A stretch of 64,000 nt of DNA, taken from positions 186,001-250,000 of the forward strand of contig MKTB01000003.1 in assembly GCA_001897525.1 (NCBI GenBank). The letters are read 5' to 3'. Within the stretch, counting starts at the first letter, position 1. Every line of letters starts with the position of its first letter. This DNA is from Bacteroidetes bacterium 43-16 (GTDB lineage: Bacteria; Bacteroidota; Bacteroidia; Chitinophagales; Chitinophagaceae). A program made the translations under genes and the position numbers. The notes under the pieces are model-generated. The model was not told the origin of the DNA, searched no databases, and saw nothing but the letters and a program-made list of their open reading frames with translations. Of this stretch, positions 8,601 to 16,983 are shown piece after piece.

Positions 8601-9706
8601 ATATTTTGTGTCGTCGCGGTCCAGTTGGCCCCTGCATTATTATCAGCAGCAGCACTGTTCAGCTCCATAGAATACCCGTAATAAGTACCGGCAGGTACCG
8701 CAGGCCATCCGCCCGTGCCCACCTGGTAAGCTACCGAATCAATGATCGTACCGGCAGCATTCTTGATCACCAGGATATCGGAAGTAGCACCTAATCCGCC
8801 GTTCAGGAGGTTATAGGTACCGCCCATTAAGCTACTGGCAGTAGCAGGATTGGTAGAGAACAATACCGTTCCGCCTGCAGGCAACATTTGTGCCGGGAAG
8901 TTACCGCTGGTACCGTTACTAAGGTACAATCCGGTCAGGTCTGCAGCAGTAGAGCCTGCATTGTACACTTCAATCATTTCAATATTGTTCGGAGAATGGA
9001 TGATCTCCGTGATCACCAGGTTAGGCAATGCCGGTGTTGTCGGTATCACATCTCCTTTGATCGTCAGCATATCAAAACGCCAGGTACCCCCTCCGCTGTA
9101 AGCAGAAGTGCTGCTACTGGGTGCATAAGCCGTACCGGCAGGGGAAAAGGCCGCTACCACACGGAAGCCGGCATTAGGATTATTATTTAAACCGGTAACC
9201 GAAGACAGGTTAAAGCTGTGGTTATTCCAGGTATCGCCGCTGGCGGCAGAGGCCGTATCAGCATCTACCCACACCGGGTTACTTACCCCGGCATTCAGCG
9301 TATATTGCAATTGCACATTGGCCGGGCCGGTATTACTATGGCGCTGGTCAAAAGAGATCCTGATATTTTGATAACCGGTAGTTGCCGCTAAGAATGCAAT
9401 ACCCGCAGTTTTATTGGCGGTACCCTGTGCAGGGAAAGTAGTTACACCAAGACCGGTGTTATCTGCTGTAGCAGGATCAGAAGAACCACCGTTGGAAGAG
9501 CCACTGGCAAAAGAGGTAGCAGTACCTCCTGCGGCAGCTACGGTTCCTGTTCCTACAGAGGGAGTCATACTTCCCGTAGACGTAGAAGCATCCGGTGGCA
9601 CAGAGTTAAAGTTCCACTGCGTAATCGTAGTTTGTGCCTGCGACACATTTACAAACAGGCATCCCAGCGAAGCCAGCAATACCGATTGGGTAAAGATTTT
9701 ATTCAT
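5621..9706 (-). CDS. T9SS type A cargo: twin lamin-tail domains, Calx-beta, choice-of-anchor I propeller
   Basis: 1361 residues from the ATG at 9706, which gives a good signal peptide (MNKIFTQSVLLASLGCLF, cleavage after SQAQ). In order: an N-terminal beta-sandwich (about 30-220); two copies of a lamin-tail-like domain beginning NLVITEIIHSPN at about 229 and about 487; a Calx-beta-like domain (about 655-770, with NENQLEL and GTATSGTDYTL); a choice-of-anchor I beta-propeller region (about 780-1270, with GPEPEGIAV and LANEGDAREYD); and a C-terminal type A T9SS sorting domain (about 1280-1361, YVFPNPTEG). It should be exported across the outer membrane and kept on the surface or released. Propellers of this group resemble secreted phosphatase-like proteins, but no active site can be claimed. 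Weak promoter-like TTG-N17-AATATTTG lies at 9727-9754. Confidence 0.88.
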   Translation of the reverse strand: MNKIFTQSVLLASLGCLFVNVSQAQTTITQWNFNSVPPDASTSTGSMTPSVGTGTVAAAGGTATSFASGSSNGGSSDPATADNTGLGVTTFPAQGTANKTAGIAFLAATTGYQNIRISFDQRHSNTGPANVQLQYTLNAGVSNPVWVDADTASAASGDTWNNHSFNLSSVTGLNNNPNAGFRVVAAFSPAGTAYAPSSSTSAYSGGGTWRFDMLTIKGDVIPTTPALPNLVITEIIHSPNNIEMIEVYNAGSTAADLTGLYLSNGTSGNFPAQMLPAGGTVLFSTNPATASSLMGGTYNLLNGGLGATSDILVIKNAAGTIIDSVAYQVGTGGWPAVPAGTYYGYSMELNSAAADNNAGANWTATTQNIISSSSGPIWATPGVYPPPAPNPAPIITSFKQNSATSTSVKFNQAVTNASATNASHYVINPSIAVTAAVLAATNDSVILTHAPLADGVAYTLAVNGVQNAGGANNVADTLDLLWNGSTPNLVITEIIHSPNTIEMIEVYNAGTTAVNLGGLKWTDGTNGNFPVMALPAGGNVVFSTSPNVADTLLQVPVIYMLGAGLSSSDDILVIRNSLEQVIDSVHYFAGTNNWPASPAGIYGYSYELTAANLDNNIGSNWIVPMNEINPQPSVGIIRSTAGIYPPPVITPTTALINFVGSSVAVNENQLELKIVANLVGGIATPAAATLELLPNGTATSGTDYTLPANLTFEWPALANNVNDTITITITDDNIAENAEYFAFKLVNPVNATLPNASANVFTAFILDDDKAAPVATKADFLTHIASYNNHTAGNNSAEIVAFDGPSKRLFIANSIGGKVDIVDFHNPAAPVLISSIDINPTYGNINSVAVKNSIVAVAVEDLVPENPGKAVFFDTNGVFKSQVTVGAMPDMITFTHDGMKVLVANEGQPKSDYSIDPEGSVSIIDISGGITGLAQSHVTTADFQAFNSQVAALKAAGVRIFGPNATVAQDMEPEYITVAEDNSKAWVTCQENNAIAVIDLLNNTITDILPLGTKDHMLPANALDVSDQGTTIALANWPVKGVYMPDAIASYKVNGTTYLVTANEGDAREYDAYAEVLRLGASAYVLDPAAFPDAAFLKSNLGRLNVTTASGDTDGDGDFDEIHVFGGRSFSIWNATTGALVSDNGQDFELITSKHPEIAAIFNASNSNNTLKNRSDDKGPEPEGIAVATMGDKVYAFVALERVGGCMVYDITDPAAPVYVDYKNTRDLTAYGGDNGAEGVLYIDSASSPTGKPYVILANEVSSTLSIFEIKPFVNVATKNIQKNTFCYVFPNPTEGTINFLVEGKVQQALIRVLSIDGKVQQQLTTNSNNTVIDMQALPAGNYFIQYEDAGRSGTVKVQKL

Positions 9707-9923
9707 TGCTAAAATTTGATAAACGACAAATATTAGCAATGTGTATGACCACAATATTTATCCAGTATTATATTTAGGTAAACTGTTTTATACCGAAACA
9801 CTAAGTCTGCAAATGGCTTAATACGAGCGCCAGGCCGGGTTCATTATTCAGGTGGGATAAAAATGCAGCCAGGCCATTGCCCGACTCCCTGAGTATAACA
9901 ATATAAGGGGACATAAATAAAGC

Positions 9924-9951
9924 ATCCCCGAAGCCTTCAGGCTTCGGGGAT
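9924..9951 (-). terminator. Hairpin downstream of queA
   Basis: ATCCCCGAAGCC (9924-9935) and GGCTTCGGGGAT (9940-9951) form a perfect 12-bp stem with a TTCA loop. On the minus strand it is followed by GCTTTATTTATG, a T-rich run, and it lies about 40 bases after the queA stop. The remaining 9755-9923 shows no gene. Confidence 0.7.
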
Positions 9952-9993
9952 TGCTCCGGCAGCTTTTTGGGCTGCAATAAAAGAGTTCCTCTT

Positions 9994-11043
9994 TTACAGG
10001 ATCAGCATCGCATCTCCGTAAGTAAAGAAGTTATATTTTTCTTTGATTGCTGTATTATAAGCTTCCATAGCTAAATCGTATCCGGCAAAGGCACAGGCCA
10101 TGATCAGCAGGCTCGTCTTAGGCAAATGGAAATTCGTGATCAGTGAATTGGCAATAGTAAAATCATAAGGAGGGTGAATGAACAAATTGGTCCATCCTTC
10201 TTCCTGCTTCAGGTATCCCTGTGCAGTAATAGAGCTCTCCAGCGCGCGCATTGAAGTAGTACCTACGGCACAGATCCTTCTTTTCTCGTCCAGGGCTTTA
10301 TTCACGATGTTACAGGCATATTCATCCACACGGAAGTATTCCGCATCCATTTTATGTTTGCTCAGGTCTTCTACCTCTATCGGTCTGAAGGTACCCAGGC
10401 CCGTATGCAGCGTTACCTCTGCAAAGCGTACCCCTTCAATTTCCAGGCGCTTGATCAGCTCACGGCTAAAGTGAAGGCCCGCGGTAGGCGCAGCCACAGC
10501 TCCTTCATATTTTGCATATACCGTCTGGTAACGATCACGATCGTCTTCTTCCGGTTTGCGTTTAAATAATTTAGGTAATGGTGTTTCCCCCATGCTGTCC
10601 AGCACTTCCTTAAAAGCAGCATCATCCCCGTCAAACAGGAACCTGATCGTACGGCCACGGGAGGTGGTATTATCAATCACTTCTGCTACCAGCTCGTCAT
10701 TATCTCCAAAATATAATTTGTTACCCACGCGGATCTTACGTGCCGGGTCTACAATTACATCCCACAAGCGATTAACCTTATGTAATTCTCTTAACAGGAA
10801 CACTTCAATTTTTGCACCAGTCTTTTCCTTTTTGCCATAAAGACGGGCAGGGAACACTTTGGTATTATTCACTACCATTACGTCCTTATCCGTAAAATAC
10901 TCTAAAACATCTTTGAAAACTCTGTGTTCGATCTTTCCGGTGTCACGGTGTACCACCATTAAACGGCTTTGGTCTCTTTCCTTTGCAGGATGCTGCGCAA
11001 TCAGGTCGATTGGCATGTCAAATTTGAACTGCGATAGCTTCAT
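9994..11043 (-). CDS. queA: tRNA preQ1 S-adenosylmethionine ribosyltransferase-isomerase
   Basis: 349 residues, full length for QueA. The enzyme transfers and isomerises the ribosyl group of SAM onto preQ1-modified tRNA to make epoxyqueuosine, a late step in queuosine synthesis. Family landmarks: N-terminal [23 protein letters not shown], the block [27 protein letters not shown], and C-terminal [10 protein letters not shown] and [15 protein letters not shown]. The ATG at 11043 begins [11 protein letters not shown], as usual. It has its own promoter (11092-11124) and a hairpin downstream, so it is probably a single-gene unit; the other queuosine genes are not in the window. Confidence 0.96.
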   Translation of the reverse strand: MKLSQFKFDMPIDLIAQHPAKERDQSRLMVVHRDTGKIEHRVFKDVLEYFTDKDVMVVNNTKVFPARLYGKKEKTGAKIEVFLLRELHKVNRLWDVIVDPARKIRVGNKLYFGDNDELVAEVIDNTTSRGRTIRFLFDGDDAAFKEVLDSMGETPLPKLFKRKPEEDDRDRYQTVYAKYEGAVAAPTAGLHFSRELIKRLEIEGVRFAEVTLHTGLGTFRPIEVEDLSKHKMDAEYFRVDEYACNIVNKALDEKRRICAVGTTSMRALESSITAQGYLKQEEGWTNLFIHPPYDFTIANSLITNFHLPKTSLLIMACAFAGYDLAMEAYNTAIKEKYNFFTYGDAMLIL

Positions 11044-11091
11044 ATCTTACAGGATATGTTTGGTTTAATATTTTAAGAAATAAAAAGTCTG

Positions 11092-11124
11092 CAAAGGTAG
11101 GTTATTTTCAAAGGAAATACAAAA
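11092..11124 (-). promoter_or_regulatory. queA promoter (TTTG-N20-TACCTTTG)
   Basis: On the minus strand TACCTTTG (11092-11099) matches the Bacteroidota -7 consensus TAnnTTTG exactly, and TTTG (11120-11123) lies 20 bases upstream in the -33 position. The ATG of queA is about 48 bases downstream. Confidence 0.6.
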
Positions 11125-11272
11125 TTAACAGCCCTACCCCGGCTTATCCTCCTATCAATAAAGACTATTACACTCCCCCGATAAGCATAAGAAACATAAA
11201 AGTACTTTTTATTAAATATTTAAAAATTCGAGCGGTCTTCCTTAGCCAAAAATTAATGCCCACAAAAAAATT

Positions 11273-11311
11273 AATTTGTCGGACAAATTTTAATTGTTAG
11301 TTTTGTCTAAC
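11273..11311 (+). promoter_or_regulatory. TonB-receptor promoter overlaid by two dyads (probable operator)
   Basis: TTTG at 11275-11278 and TAGTTTTG at 11298-11305, 19 bases apart, fit the Bacteroidota -33/-7 pattern. The perfect 17-bp palindrome AATTTGTCGGACAAATT (11273-11289) covers the -33 element, and GTTAG/CTAAC (11296-11300 and 11307-11311) flanks the -7 element. A repressor bound here would block RNA polymerase. With a TonB receptor and a ZIP metal transporter downstream, a metal-responsive repressor of the Fur or DtxR type is a reasonable guess. The rest of 11044-11344 is A/T-rich and shows no gene. Confidence 0.55.
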
Positions 11312-11344
11312 TTTATTATTCTAATAACAATATTTATATTATCA

Positions 11345-13633
11345 ATGATCAGATATCTATTTATACATTTATTTTCAATCCTCTTCCTCCTGCCGCAAAT
11401 AGCAGGGGCAAAAAGCAATATAAAGGGACAAATACATGATAATAAATCAACTATACCCTTTGCCGCCATCCAGCTAAGTGGCAGCGCCCTGAATACTTTA
11501 TCCGATAGTGCAGGCAACTTTATGCTCACCGAAGTTCCACCTGGCACCTATACTTTGCTCATCAGTGCAACAGGATATAAAGATTACAAGGAAAAAATTG
11601 AGCTAAGGGATACGCAAACACTGAATAAGGACATAGCACTAAAAGTGGATGAAAGTGGACAGGAACTGGAAGGTGTAGTGGTGACCGGCACCATGAAAGA
11701 GGTTTCAAAATTGAGCAGCCCGGTCCCTGTAGAAGTCTATACTTCCAAATTTTTCAAAGCCAATCCTACGCCTTCCCTGTTTGATGCCCTGCAAAACATC
11801 AATGGAGTACGGCCCCAGCTCAATTGCAATATCTGCAACACGGGCGATATCCACATCAATGGCCTGGAAGGACCTTACACCATGATCCTGATAGACGGGA
11901 TGCCTATCGTAAGCGGCCTGGCAACGGTTTATGGCTTAAGCGGTATTCCCCAATCCCTGATCGACAGGATAGAAGTGGTCAAAGGCCCGGCCTCTACCCT
12001 CTATGGCAGTGAGGCGGTAGGAGGCCTCATCAATGTGATCACCAAAAGACCCGAAAACACCCCACTACTCGCGGCAGATGTGTTTGCCAGTTCCTGGGGA
12101 GAAGTAAATGCCGACCTGTCCACTAAATTTAAAGTGGGCCGAAATGCCCAGTCCATGCTGGGTGTGAACTATTTCGCCTACAATAATCCCATCGATAACA
12201 ATAAGGATAACTTTACCGATGTCACCCTGCAAAACCGGATCTCGGTATTCAATAAATGGAGTTTTAAGAGAAAAAATGATCGTTTATTCTCCCTGGCAGC
12301 AAGGTATGTCTACGAAGACCGCTGGGGCGGAGAAATGGACTGGTCCAAAAAATACCGGGGCGGTGATGAAGTCTACGGGGAAAGCATTTATACCAAAAGA
12401 GGAGAACTCTTTGGCAGCTACCAGTTACCGCTAAAGGAGCACCTCGTTTTCCAGTTCAGCGCCAATGCCCATGACCAGAACAGCGCCTATGGCAACCTGT
12501 TCTACCTCGCCCAGCAAAATGTAGCCTTTACTCAATTGATCTGGAACAAAGTGCTGGGCAGGCACGATCTGCTCAGCGGCATCAGCTATCGCTATACTTA
12601 TTATGATGACAATACCCCGGCTACAGCCAATGCGCAGGAGCAGAATGCACCCTCCAGGACACACCTGCCCGGTGCTTTTGTACAGGATGAGATCGCCTTT
12701 AATACAAAGAACACCTTGCTGCTGGGCCTGCGCTACGATTACAACTCCATTCATGGCAGCATCCTTTCTCCCAGGGCCTATTACAAATGGAACTCTGCCA
12801 GCAAGAATAATGTTTTACGCATAGGTGTGGGCAATGGTTACCGCGTAGCCAATGTATTTACAGAAGACCATGCCGCCCTCACAGGCGCGCGCAGCGTAGA
12901 ATTTGTCCGTAAATTAAAGCCCGAGACCTCCTGGAATACCAATATGAATTTTGTCAAAAAGATCGTCCTGGGCAATTCCTATATGAGTATAGATGCCAGT
13001 GCATTCTACACCTATTTTACCAATAAGATCATTGCCGATTATGATACCGATCCCAATAAGATCATCTATGATAACCTGGACGGGTATGCCATCTCCAAAG
13101 GCTTTTCCCTTAACCTCGACCTGGCATTTGATAACGGGCTCAAAATATTGACCGGCGGCACTTTGATGGACGTGTACAGCGTTCAAAACGGGGAAAGAAA
13201 GCGGCAGCTGTTCACAGAAAAATTCACCGGGGTATGGACCATCAGCTATCCCCTCAGCAGGTTTAACCTGAGCTTTGACTACACCGGGAAGGTATACGGC
13301 CCCATGCGCCTGCCCCTGCTCAGCGATGCCGATCCGCGGCAAGAATACTCACCCTGGTGGAGTATACAAAACATCCAGGTCACCAAGAAGATCACTAAAA
13401 AAACGGAAATTTATGGTGGTATCAAAAACCTGCTGAACTGGACCCCTAACCGGAACAACCCTTTCATTATTGCCCGGGCCAATGACCCTTTTGACAAACA
13501 GGTACAGTTTGATGCCGGAGGTCAGGCTTTAAAAACAGCCGACAATCCTTATGGCCTTACCTTTGACCCTTCTTATGTATATGGTCCCAACCAGGGAAGG
13601 CGGGTTTTCCTGGGCATGAGGCTCAGCCTTTAA
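11345..13633 (+). CDS. TonB-dependent outer-membrane receptor (probable metal or siderophore uptake)
   Basis: 762 residues from the ATG at 11345, chosen because it gives a signal peptide (MIRYLFIHLFSILFLLPQIAGA) and lies downstream of the predicted promoter. A carboxypeptidase-regulatory-like domain (about 25-110, IPFAAIQLSGSA, VPPGTYTLLISATGYK) precedes the plug (about 125-235, with INGLEGPYTMILIDGMPI and IEVVKGPASTLYGSEAVGG) and a 22-strand-type barrel. The plug carries a CNIC cysteine pair. Such receptors import substrate across the outer membrane using TonB energy. The ZIP transporter downstream suggests a metal or metal complex as substrate (inference). Confidence 0.9.
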   Translation: MIRYLFIHLFSILFLLPQIAGAKSNIKGQIHDNKSTIPFAAIQLSGSALNTLSDSAGNFMLTEVPPGTYTLLISATGYKDYKEKIELRDTQTLNKDIALKVDESGQELEGVVVTGTMKEVSKLSSPVPVEVYTSKFFKANPTPSLFDALQNINGVRPQLNCNICNTGDIHINGLEGPYTMILIDGMPIVSGLATVYGLSGIPQSLIDRIEVVKGPASTLYGSEAVGGLINVITKRPENTPLLAADVFASSWGEVNADLSTKFKVGRNAQSMLGVNYFAYNNPIDNNKDNFTDVTLQNRISVFNKWSFKRKNDRLFSLAARYVYEDRWGGEMDWSKKYRGGDEVYGESIYTKRGELFGSYQLPLKEHLVFQFSANAHDQNSAYGNLFYLAQQNVAFTQLIWNKVLGRHDLLSGISYRYTYYDDNTPATANAQEQNAPSRTHLPGAFVQDEIAFNTKNTLLLGLRYDYNSIHGSILSPRAYYKWNSASKNNVLRIGVGNGYRVANVFTEDHAALTGARSVEFVRKLKPETSWNTNMNFVKKIVLGNSYMSIDASAFYTYFTNKIIADYDTDPNKIIYDNLDGYAISKGFSLNLDLAFDNGLKILTGGTLMDVYSVQNGERKRQLFTEKFTGVWTISYPLSRFNLSFDYTGKVYGPMRLPLLSDADPRQEYSPWWSIQNIQVTKKITKKTEIYGGIKNLLNWTPNRNNPFIIARANDPFDKQVQFDAGGQALKTADNPYGLTFDPSYVYGPNQGRRVFLGMRLSL

Positions 13634-13701
13634 CCCGGTATAAACAAATTATTGGGCTATGGGATAGTTTTTATAAAATGCATAGCTTATCATTACACCA
13701 T

Positions 13702-13740
13702 CAATCCAGGCTTGGTACGATTTTTGACCATCCTGGATTG
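13702..13740 (+). other. Stable hairpin between the TonB receptor and ZIP genes
   Basis: CAATCCAGG (13702-13710) pairs with CCTGGATTG (13732-13740), and inside it TGGT (13713-13716) pairs with ACCA (13727-13730). That gives 13 base pairs with a small internal loop and a 10-base apical loop. No T-run follows, so it is not a classical terminator. It could protect mRNA or control the downstream gene. Confidence 0.5.
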
Positions 13741-13764
13741 GAGCTTAAATTCAATCTGTAAAAT

Positions 13765-14583
13765 ATGTTTGATCCTATCATACAATATTTATCCTCGATC
13801 AGCGCTGTGGAGGCAGCATTACTCGCAACTATCTTTACCTGGCTGGTCACGGCCCTGGGTGCCGCCACGGTTTTCTTTTTCAAAGAGGCCAATAAAAAAG
13901 TTATGGATGGTATGCTGGGCTTCACCGGTGGCGTTATGATCGCTGCCAGCGTATGGAGCCTCATCATCCCGGCCATCAACATGAGTGCCGGAGAAGGCTT
14001 CATCAAAGTAATGCCTACCGTGGCAGGCATCCTTATGGGTGCAGGTTTTCTTTATGGCCTGGATAAGGTATTGCCCCACTTCCACGTCAACCTGAAGCAA
14101 ACAGAAGGGGTAAAATCGCCCTGGCAAAGAACCACCTTAATGATCCTGGCGATCACCCTGCACAATATCCCGGAAGGACTGGCCGTAGGCGTTATGTTTG
14201 GCGGTGTGGCCGCAGGCATCCCGGAAGCCAGTATCGGTGGCGCTTTGGCCCTTGCCATAGGGATCGGTTTGCAGAACTTCCCGGAAGGTATTGCCGTAGC
14301 TATGCCTATGCGCCGGATGGGCGTAAGCCGTAAAAAGAGTTTTTTCTATGGGCAGCTATCGGCTATTGTAGAGCCTATAGCCGGTGTACTGGGAGCCTTT
14401 GCCGTAGCCTTCTTCACCCCTATCCTGCCTTATGCTCTGGCCTTTGCAGCCGGGGCCATGATCTTCGTGGTAGTAGAAGAGGTGATCCCCGAAGCCCAGC
14501 AGAACCGGGACTCAGACATCGCCACCATTGGCTTTATCGGGGGCTTTATCGTGATGATGTGCCTGGATGTGGCTTTGGGGTAA
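13765..14583 (+). CDS. ZIP family divalent metal transporter
   Basis: 272-residue inner-membrane protein with about eight helices. The family metal-site motifs are clear: LHNIPEGLAVG in helix 4 and QNFPEGIAVAMP in helix 5, with a further VVEEVIPEAQ in a later helix. ZIP proteins move Zn, Fe, Mn or related ions into the cytoplasm. The start at 13765 (MFDPIIQYLSS) begins the first helix region cleanly. It follows the TonB receptor on the same strand with 131 bases between them, so the two may be co-regulated as an outer- and inner-membrane metal route. The exact ion cannot be read from sequence. Confidence 0.93.
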   Translation: MFDPIIQYLSSISAVEAALLATIFTWLVTALGAATVFFFKEANKKVMDGMLGFTGGVMIAASVWSLIIPAINMSAGEGFIKVMPTVAGILMGAGFLYGLDKVLPHFHVNLKQTEGVKSPWQRTTLMILAITLHNIPEGLAVGVMFGGVAAGIPEASIGGALALAIGIGLQNFPEGIAVAMPMRRMGVSRKKSFFYGQLSAIVEPIAGVLGAFAVAFFTPILPYALAFAAGAMIFVVVEEVIPEAQQNRDSDIATIGFIGGFIVMMCLDVALG

Positions 14584-14591
14584 AAAGCTAC

Positions 14592-15236
14592 TTAAAAGGT
14601 ATAACTTAAGCCAAGCCCGCCAAATAAGTAGCGAGAAGGCTGTATGTAATCTAAAACACTATGCTTGTTTAAGTAGGCGGTAAGATCTCTTGAAACAAAT
14701 CCTGTTACAGCAACAGAATGTTGATTGTTCAGGTTCCATTCCACATTTGTTGCTAAGCGCGCATTCAATACATAGCTATTAAACCGGGGATAGATATAAA
14801 ACAAATACGGGGTCAGGTCTGGAAGATTTGATTCGTGGTAAATCAATAATTTATTCCAGGCAGCACCTTCCAGCTTCCAGGATTTATTGCCGCCCCAGTT
14901 CAACAGTTTATATTGAACGCTCACAGGCACAGCCAGGTACTCCATCGTATTGACCAATGCGTCCTGGTCACTTGTAAAACGAAAAGAGGATTTATGGCGG
15001 ATAAAGCCAAGCCCTGCTGCTATAGTCCATTTTTCATTGATCTTTCGGCCCACCTGTAAATGGGGTATTACAGCACCATAATTTTTGTCTTTAATCGTAG
15101 TTGTAGGCGCGTTCTCTATATGCACCAGGCCGGCAACAAAAGCATCAAGCCCTAAACGGTACTGCCATTTACGCTCCTGGGCATTGGCATACAATACCAT
15201 AAATAAGCAGCAGATAGAAAGGCACAGTCTAGTCAT
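14592..15236 (-). CDS. Outer-membrane beta-barrel protein, unknown function
   Basis: 214 residues with a signal peptide (MTRLCLSICCLFMVLYANA, cleavage before QERKW). The mature part alternates like a beta-barrel: WTIAAGLGFIRH, YLAVPVSVQYKLL, LNARLATNVEWNL, and a terminal strand LFGGLGLSYTF ending in phenylalanine. This matches the general PorT/OmpW-sized barrels of Bacteroidota, but no specific family is claimed. It is convergent with the ZIP gene, only 8 bases away, with no obvious terminator between them. Confidence 0.75.
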   Translation of the reverse strand: MTRLCLSICCLFMVLYANAQERKWQYRLGLDAFVAGLVHIENAPTTTIKDKNYGAVIPHLQVGRKINEKWTIAAGLGFIRHKSSFRFTSDQDALVNTMEYLAVPVSVQYKLLNWGGNKSWKLEGAAWNKLLIYHESNLPDLTPYLFYIYPRFNSYVLNARLATNVEWNLNNQHSVAVTGFVSRDLTAYLNKHSVLDYIQPSRYLFGGLGLSYTF

Positions 15237-15308
15237 AATATTATTTTATTCAGACACAAACAAAACAATATTATTTCAAATAATAAAATCTACACATTAT
15301 CCAATCAG

Positions 15309-15334
15309 CAAGAGTGCTTCACAAGAGTGCTTCA
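15309..15334. repeat. 13-bp tandem duplication
   Basis: CAAGAGTGCTTCA occurs twice head to tail (15309-15321 and 15322-15334) in the intergenic gap. It is probably a replication-slippage duplication. Confidence 0.8.
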
Positions 15335-15399
15335 TGTATTCCAGCTTCTTTGCCCCATTGCGAGCAATTATTGCGTTATTCTGATAAGCAATAAAAGAT

Positions 15400-16365
15400 T
15401 TACGATTCCGTCTTCAAGCGCAAGAGCGTAAAGCTGCCCAAAATAGCCGGCACCACGAGGTTGATGAACCATAAGAGGTAAGAACCGCTTAATATCGCTA
15501 AGGATGCATCGCTCAGGTGAGTGGCATCCATAAATAAATAAATCCCCACGAAGCCGCGCACACCTAACTCCAGCATCGCCACAGAGGGCACTACGGAAAT
15601 GGTCCAGAACATAAGCGCCGATACCAGGATACCCGGGAACAAAGGCACGCCTGCACCCAGGATATTGATCAATAATAAGAACTGGAGGTTATAGCACAAA
15701 AACCGGCCAAAGGCCAGTAATAAGATATAAGCCAGGTCCTTTTTAGAATAAAAACTAAACACCCTTAGCCCGAAATTCAGCTTCCGGAGCTGCTTATACC
15801 GCTTCCCAAATCCCTTAAAACGATTGATATTGAAAAAGACAAACATTGCCCCTCCTGCGATTAGCGCGGCCAGCCCCAGGGCTATTTGGGTATAAAGATT
15901 ACCATTGACTATGTTCAAATAGATCAGGCCGAAGATGCCGAAAGTAGCCGTGATACACATCTGCGACACACTACCGATCACACTGGCAAAAGCCGATTTT
16001 ATTTTATAACCCTGCCCCACATGGATGATGCGGCCGGCAAAATCGCCTACCCGGTTGGGCGTAACCAGGGAAAAGCTCATCCCCGATAACATAGACTTAA
16101 AAGCCTGCAGGAAGGCCACCGGCTTGATGCGGCTCAACAGCTTTTGCCACTTCAGGGTCTCCAGCACCCAGTTGGCCGGGGCAAGCAACAATACCAGGGC
16201 AAACCATTTGATATTGCCAGTATTCAGATGCAGTTGAAGGCGCTGCCATTGCTCTTTAATATCTCCCCGGGACATCACCTGCCGGTAAATGAGATAAAGC
16301 AGCACCAGCAAGGTCGCCGGAGCAAGAATATAGTGGAGCAATATTTTTTTGGTATTTTTGTGCAT
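15400..16365 (-). CDS. Lysylphosphatidylglycerol synthase-like transmembrane (flippase-like) protein
   Basis: 321 residues with about eight membrane helices, matching the UPF0104/AglD2 membrane domain that forms the flippase half of MprF-type enzymes. Here it stands alone without the catalytic lysyl-transfer domain. Characteristic stretches are LLAPANWVLETLKW, MLSGMSFSLVTPNRVGDFAGR and SVVPSVAMLELGVRG. The usual inferred role is moving a lipid or lipid-linked sugar across the inner membrane; the substrate is unknown. The ATG is at 16365. It is divergent from ruvC, with about 50 bases between the two starts. Confidence 0.85.
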   Translation of the reverse strand: MHKNTKKILLHYILAPATLLVLLYLIYRQVMSRGDIKEQWQRLQLHLNTGNIKWFALVLLLAPANWVLETLKWQKLLSRIKPVAFLQAFKSMLSGMSFSLVTPNRVGDFAGRIIHVGQGYKIKSAFASVIGSVSQMCITATFGIFGLIYLNIVNGNLYTQIALGLAALIAGGAMFVFFNINRFKGFGKRYKQLRKLNFGLRVFSFYSKKDLAYILLLAFGRFLCYNLQFLLLINILGAGVPLFPGILVSALMFWTISVVPSVAMLELGVRGFVGIYLFMDATHLSDASLAILSGSYLLWFINLVVPAILGSFTLLRLKTES

Positions 16366-16416
16366 GTATGGGCAAATGCAGGGGCATTTGTATTTTTTAT
16401 TTTTAAAACACGGCTT

Positions 16417-16977
16417 TTGGTTATTGTAGGTATTGATCCCGGCACCCTGGTTATGGGTTACGGTGTAATTTCAGTGGACAAAAATACAATAAGTCTCCTG
16501 GAAATGGGCGTACTTCATCTGGCGAAGCACAAAGACCATGGCGAGCGACTGAATTATATTTTTGAAAGAGTGAGCGCTTTGGTACAAAGACACCAGCCGG
16601 TAGCCGTAGCCTTAGAAGCACCCTTCTATGGCAAGAACGTACAAAGTATGCTCAAGCTGGGGCGTGCCCAGGGCGTAGCTATCGCAGCCGCTATGGCCCA
16701 CGGCAGCCGCACGGTGGAGTATGCACCTAAGAAAATCAAACAATCGGTGACCGGGAACGGGAATGCCTCTAAAGAACAGGTCTGGAAAATGCTCCAGTAC
16801 ACCCTCAAATTTGAAGACAATCCCGACTATCTCGATGCCACCGATGCGGTAGCGGTAGCCATGTGCCACTACTACACCAGCAAAGGTGACATAACCCTGG
16901 CCAAGATCAAAACCACGAAAAAAGTAACCAAAGGCTGGTCAGATTTTATTACACAAAACCCGGACCGGATAAAATAG
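16417..16977 (+). CDS. ruvC: Crossover junction endodeoxyribonuclease RuvC
   Basis: Resolves Holliday junctions with RuvAB during recombination. The four acidic catalytic residues are visible: Asp in VGIDPGTLVMGYG, Glu in VALEAPFYGKN, and two Asp in LDATDAVAVAMCHY. I place the start at TTG 16417, which gives MVIVGIDPG and 186 residues, close to the family norm. A GTG at 16360 would add 19 atypical residues and overlap the divergent gene, and the ATG at 16144 lies deep inside that gene. The histidine kinase starts 6 bases after the stop, so they are likely co-transcribed. Confidence 0.92.
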   Translation: MVIVGIDPGTLVMGYGVISVDKNTISLLEMGVLHLAKHKDHGERLNYIFERVSALVQRHQPVAVALEAPFYGKNVQSMLKLGRAQGVAIAAAMAHGSRTVEYAPKKIKQSVTGNGNASKEQVWKMLQYTLKFEDNPDYLDATDAVAVAMCHYYTSKGDITLAKIKTTKKVTKGWSDFITQNPDRIK

Positions 16978-16983
16978 AGTCAT

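Noticed and set aside
11294-11344. Upstream TTG start for the TonB receptor
   Set aside because: It lies before the predicted -7 box and breaks the signal peptide; the ATG at 11345 fits better.
16144-16416. N-terminal extension of ruvC from the ATG at 16144
   Set aside because: It would overlap the divergent flippase-like gene and add 91 residues unlike any RuvC; the TTG at 16417 gives the family start.
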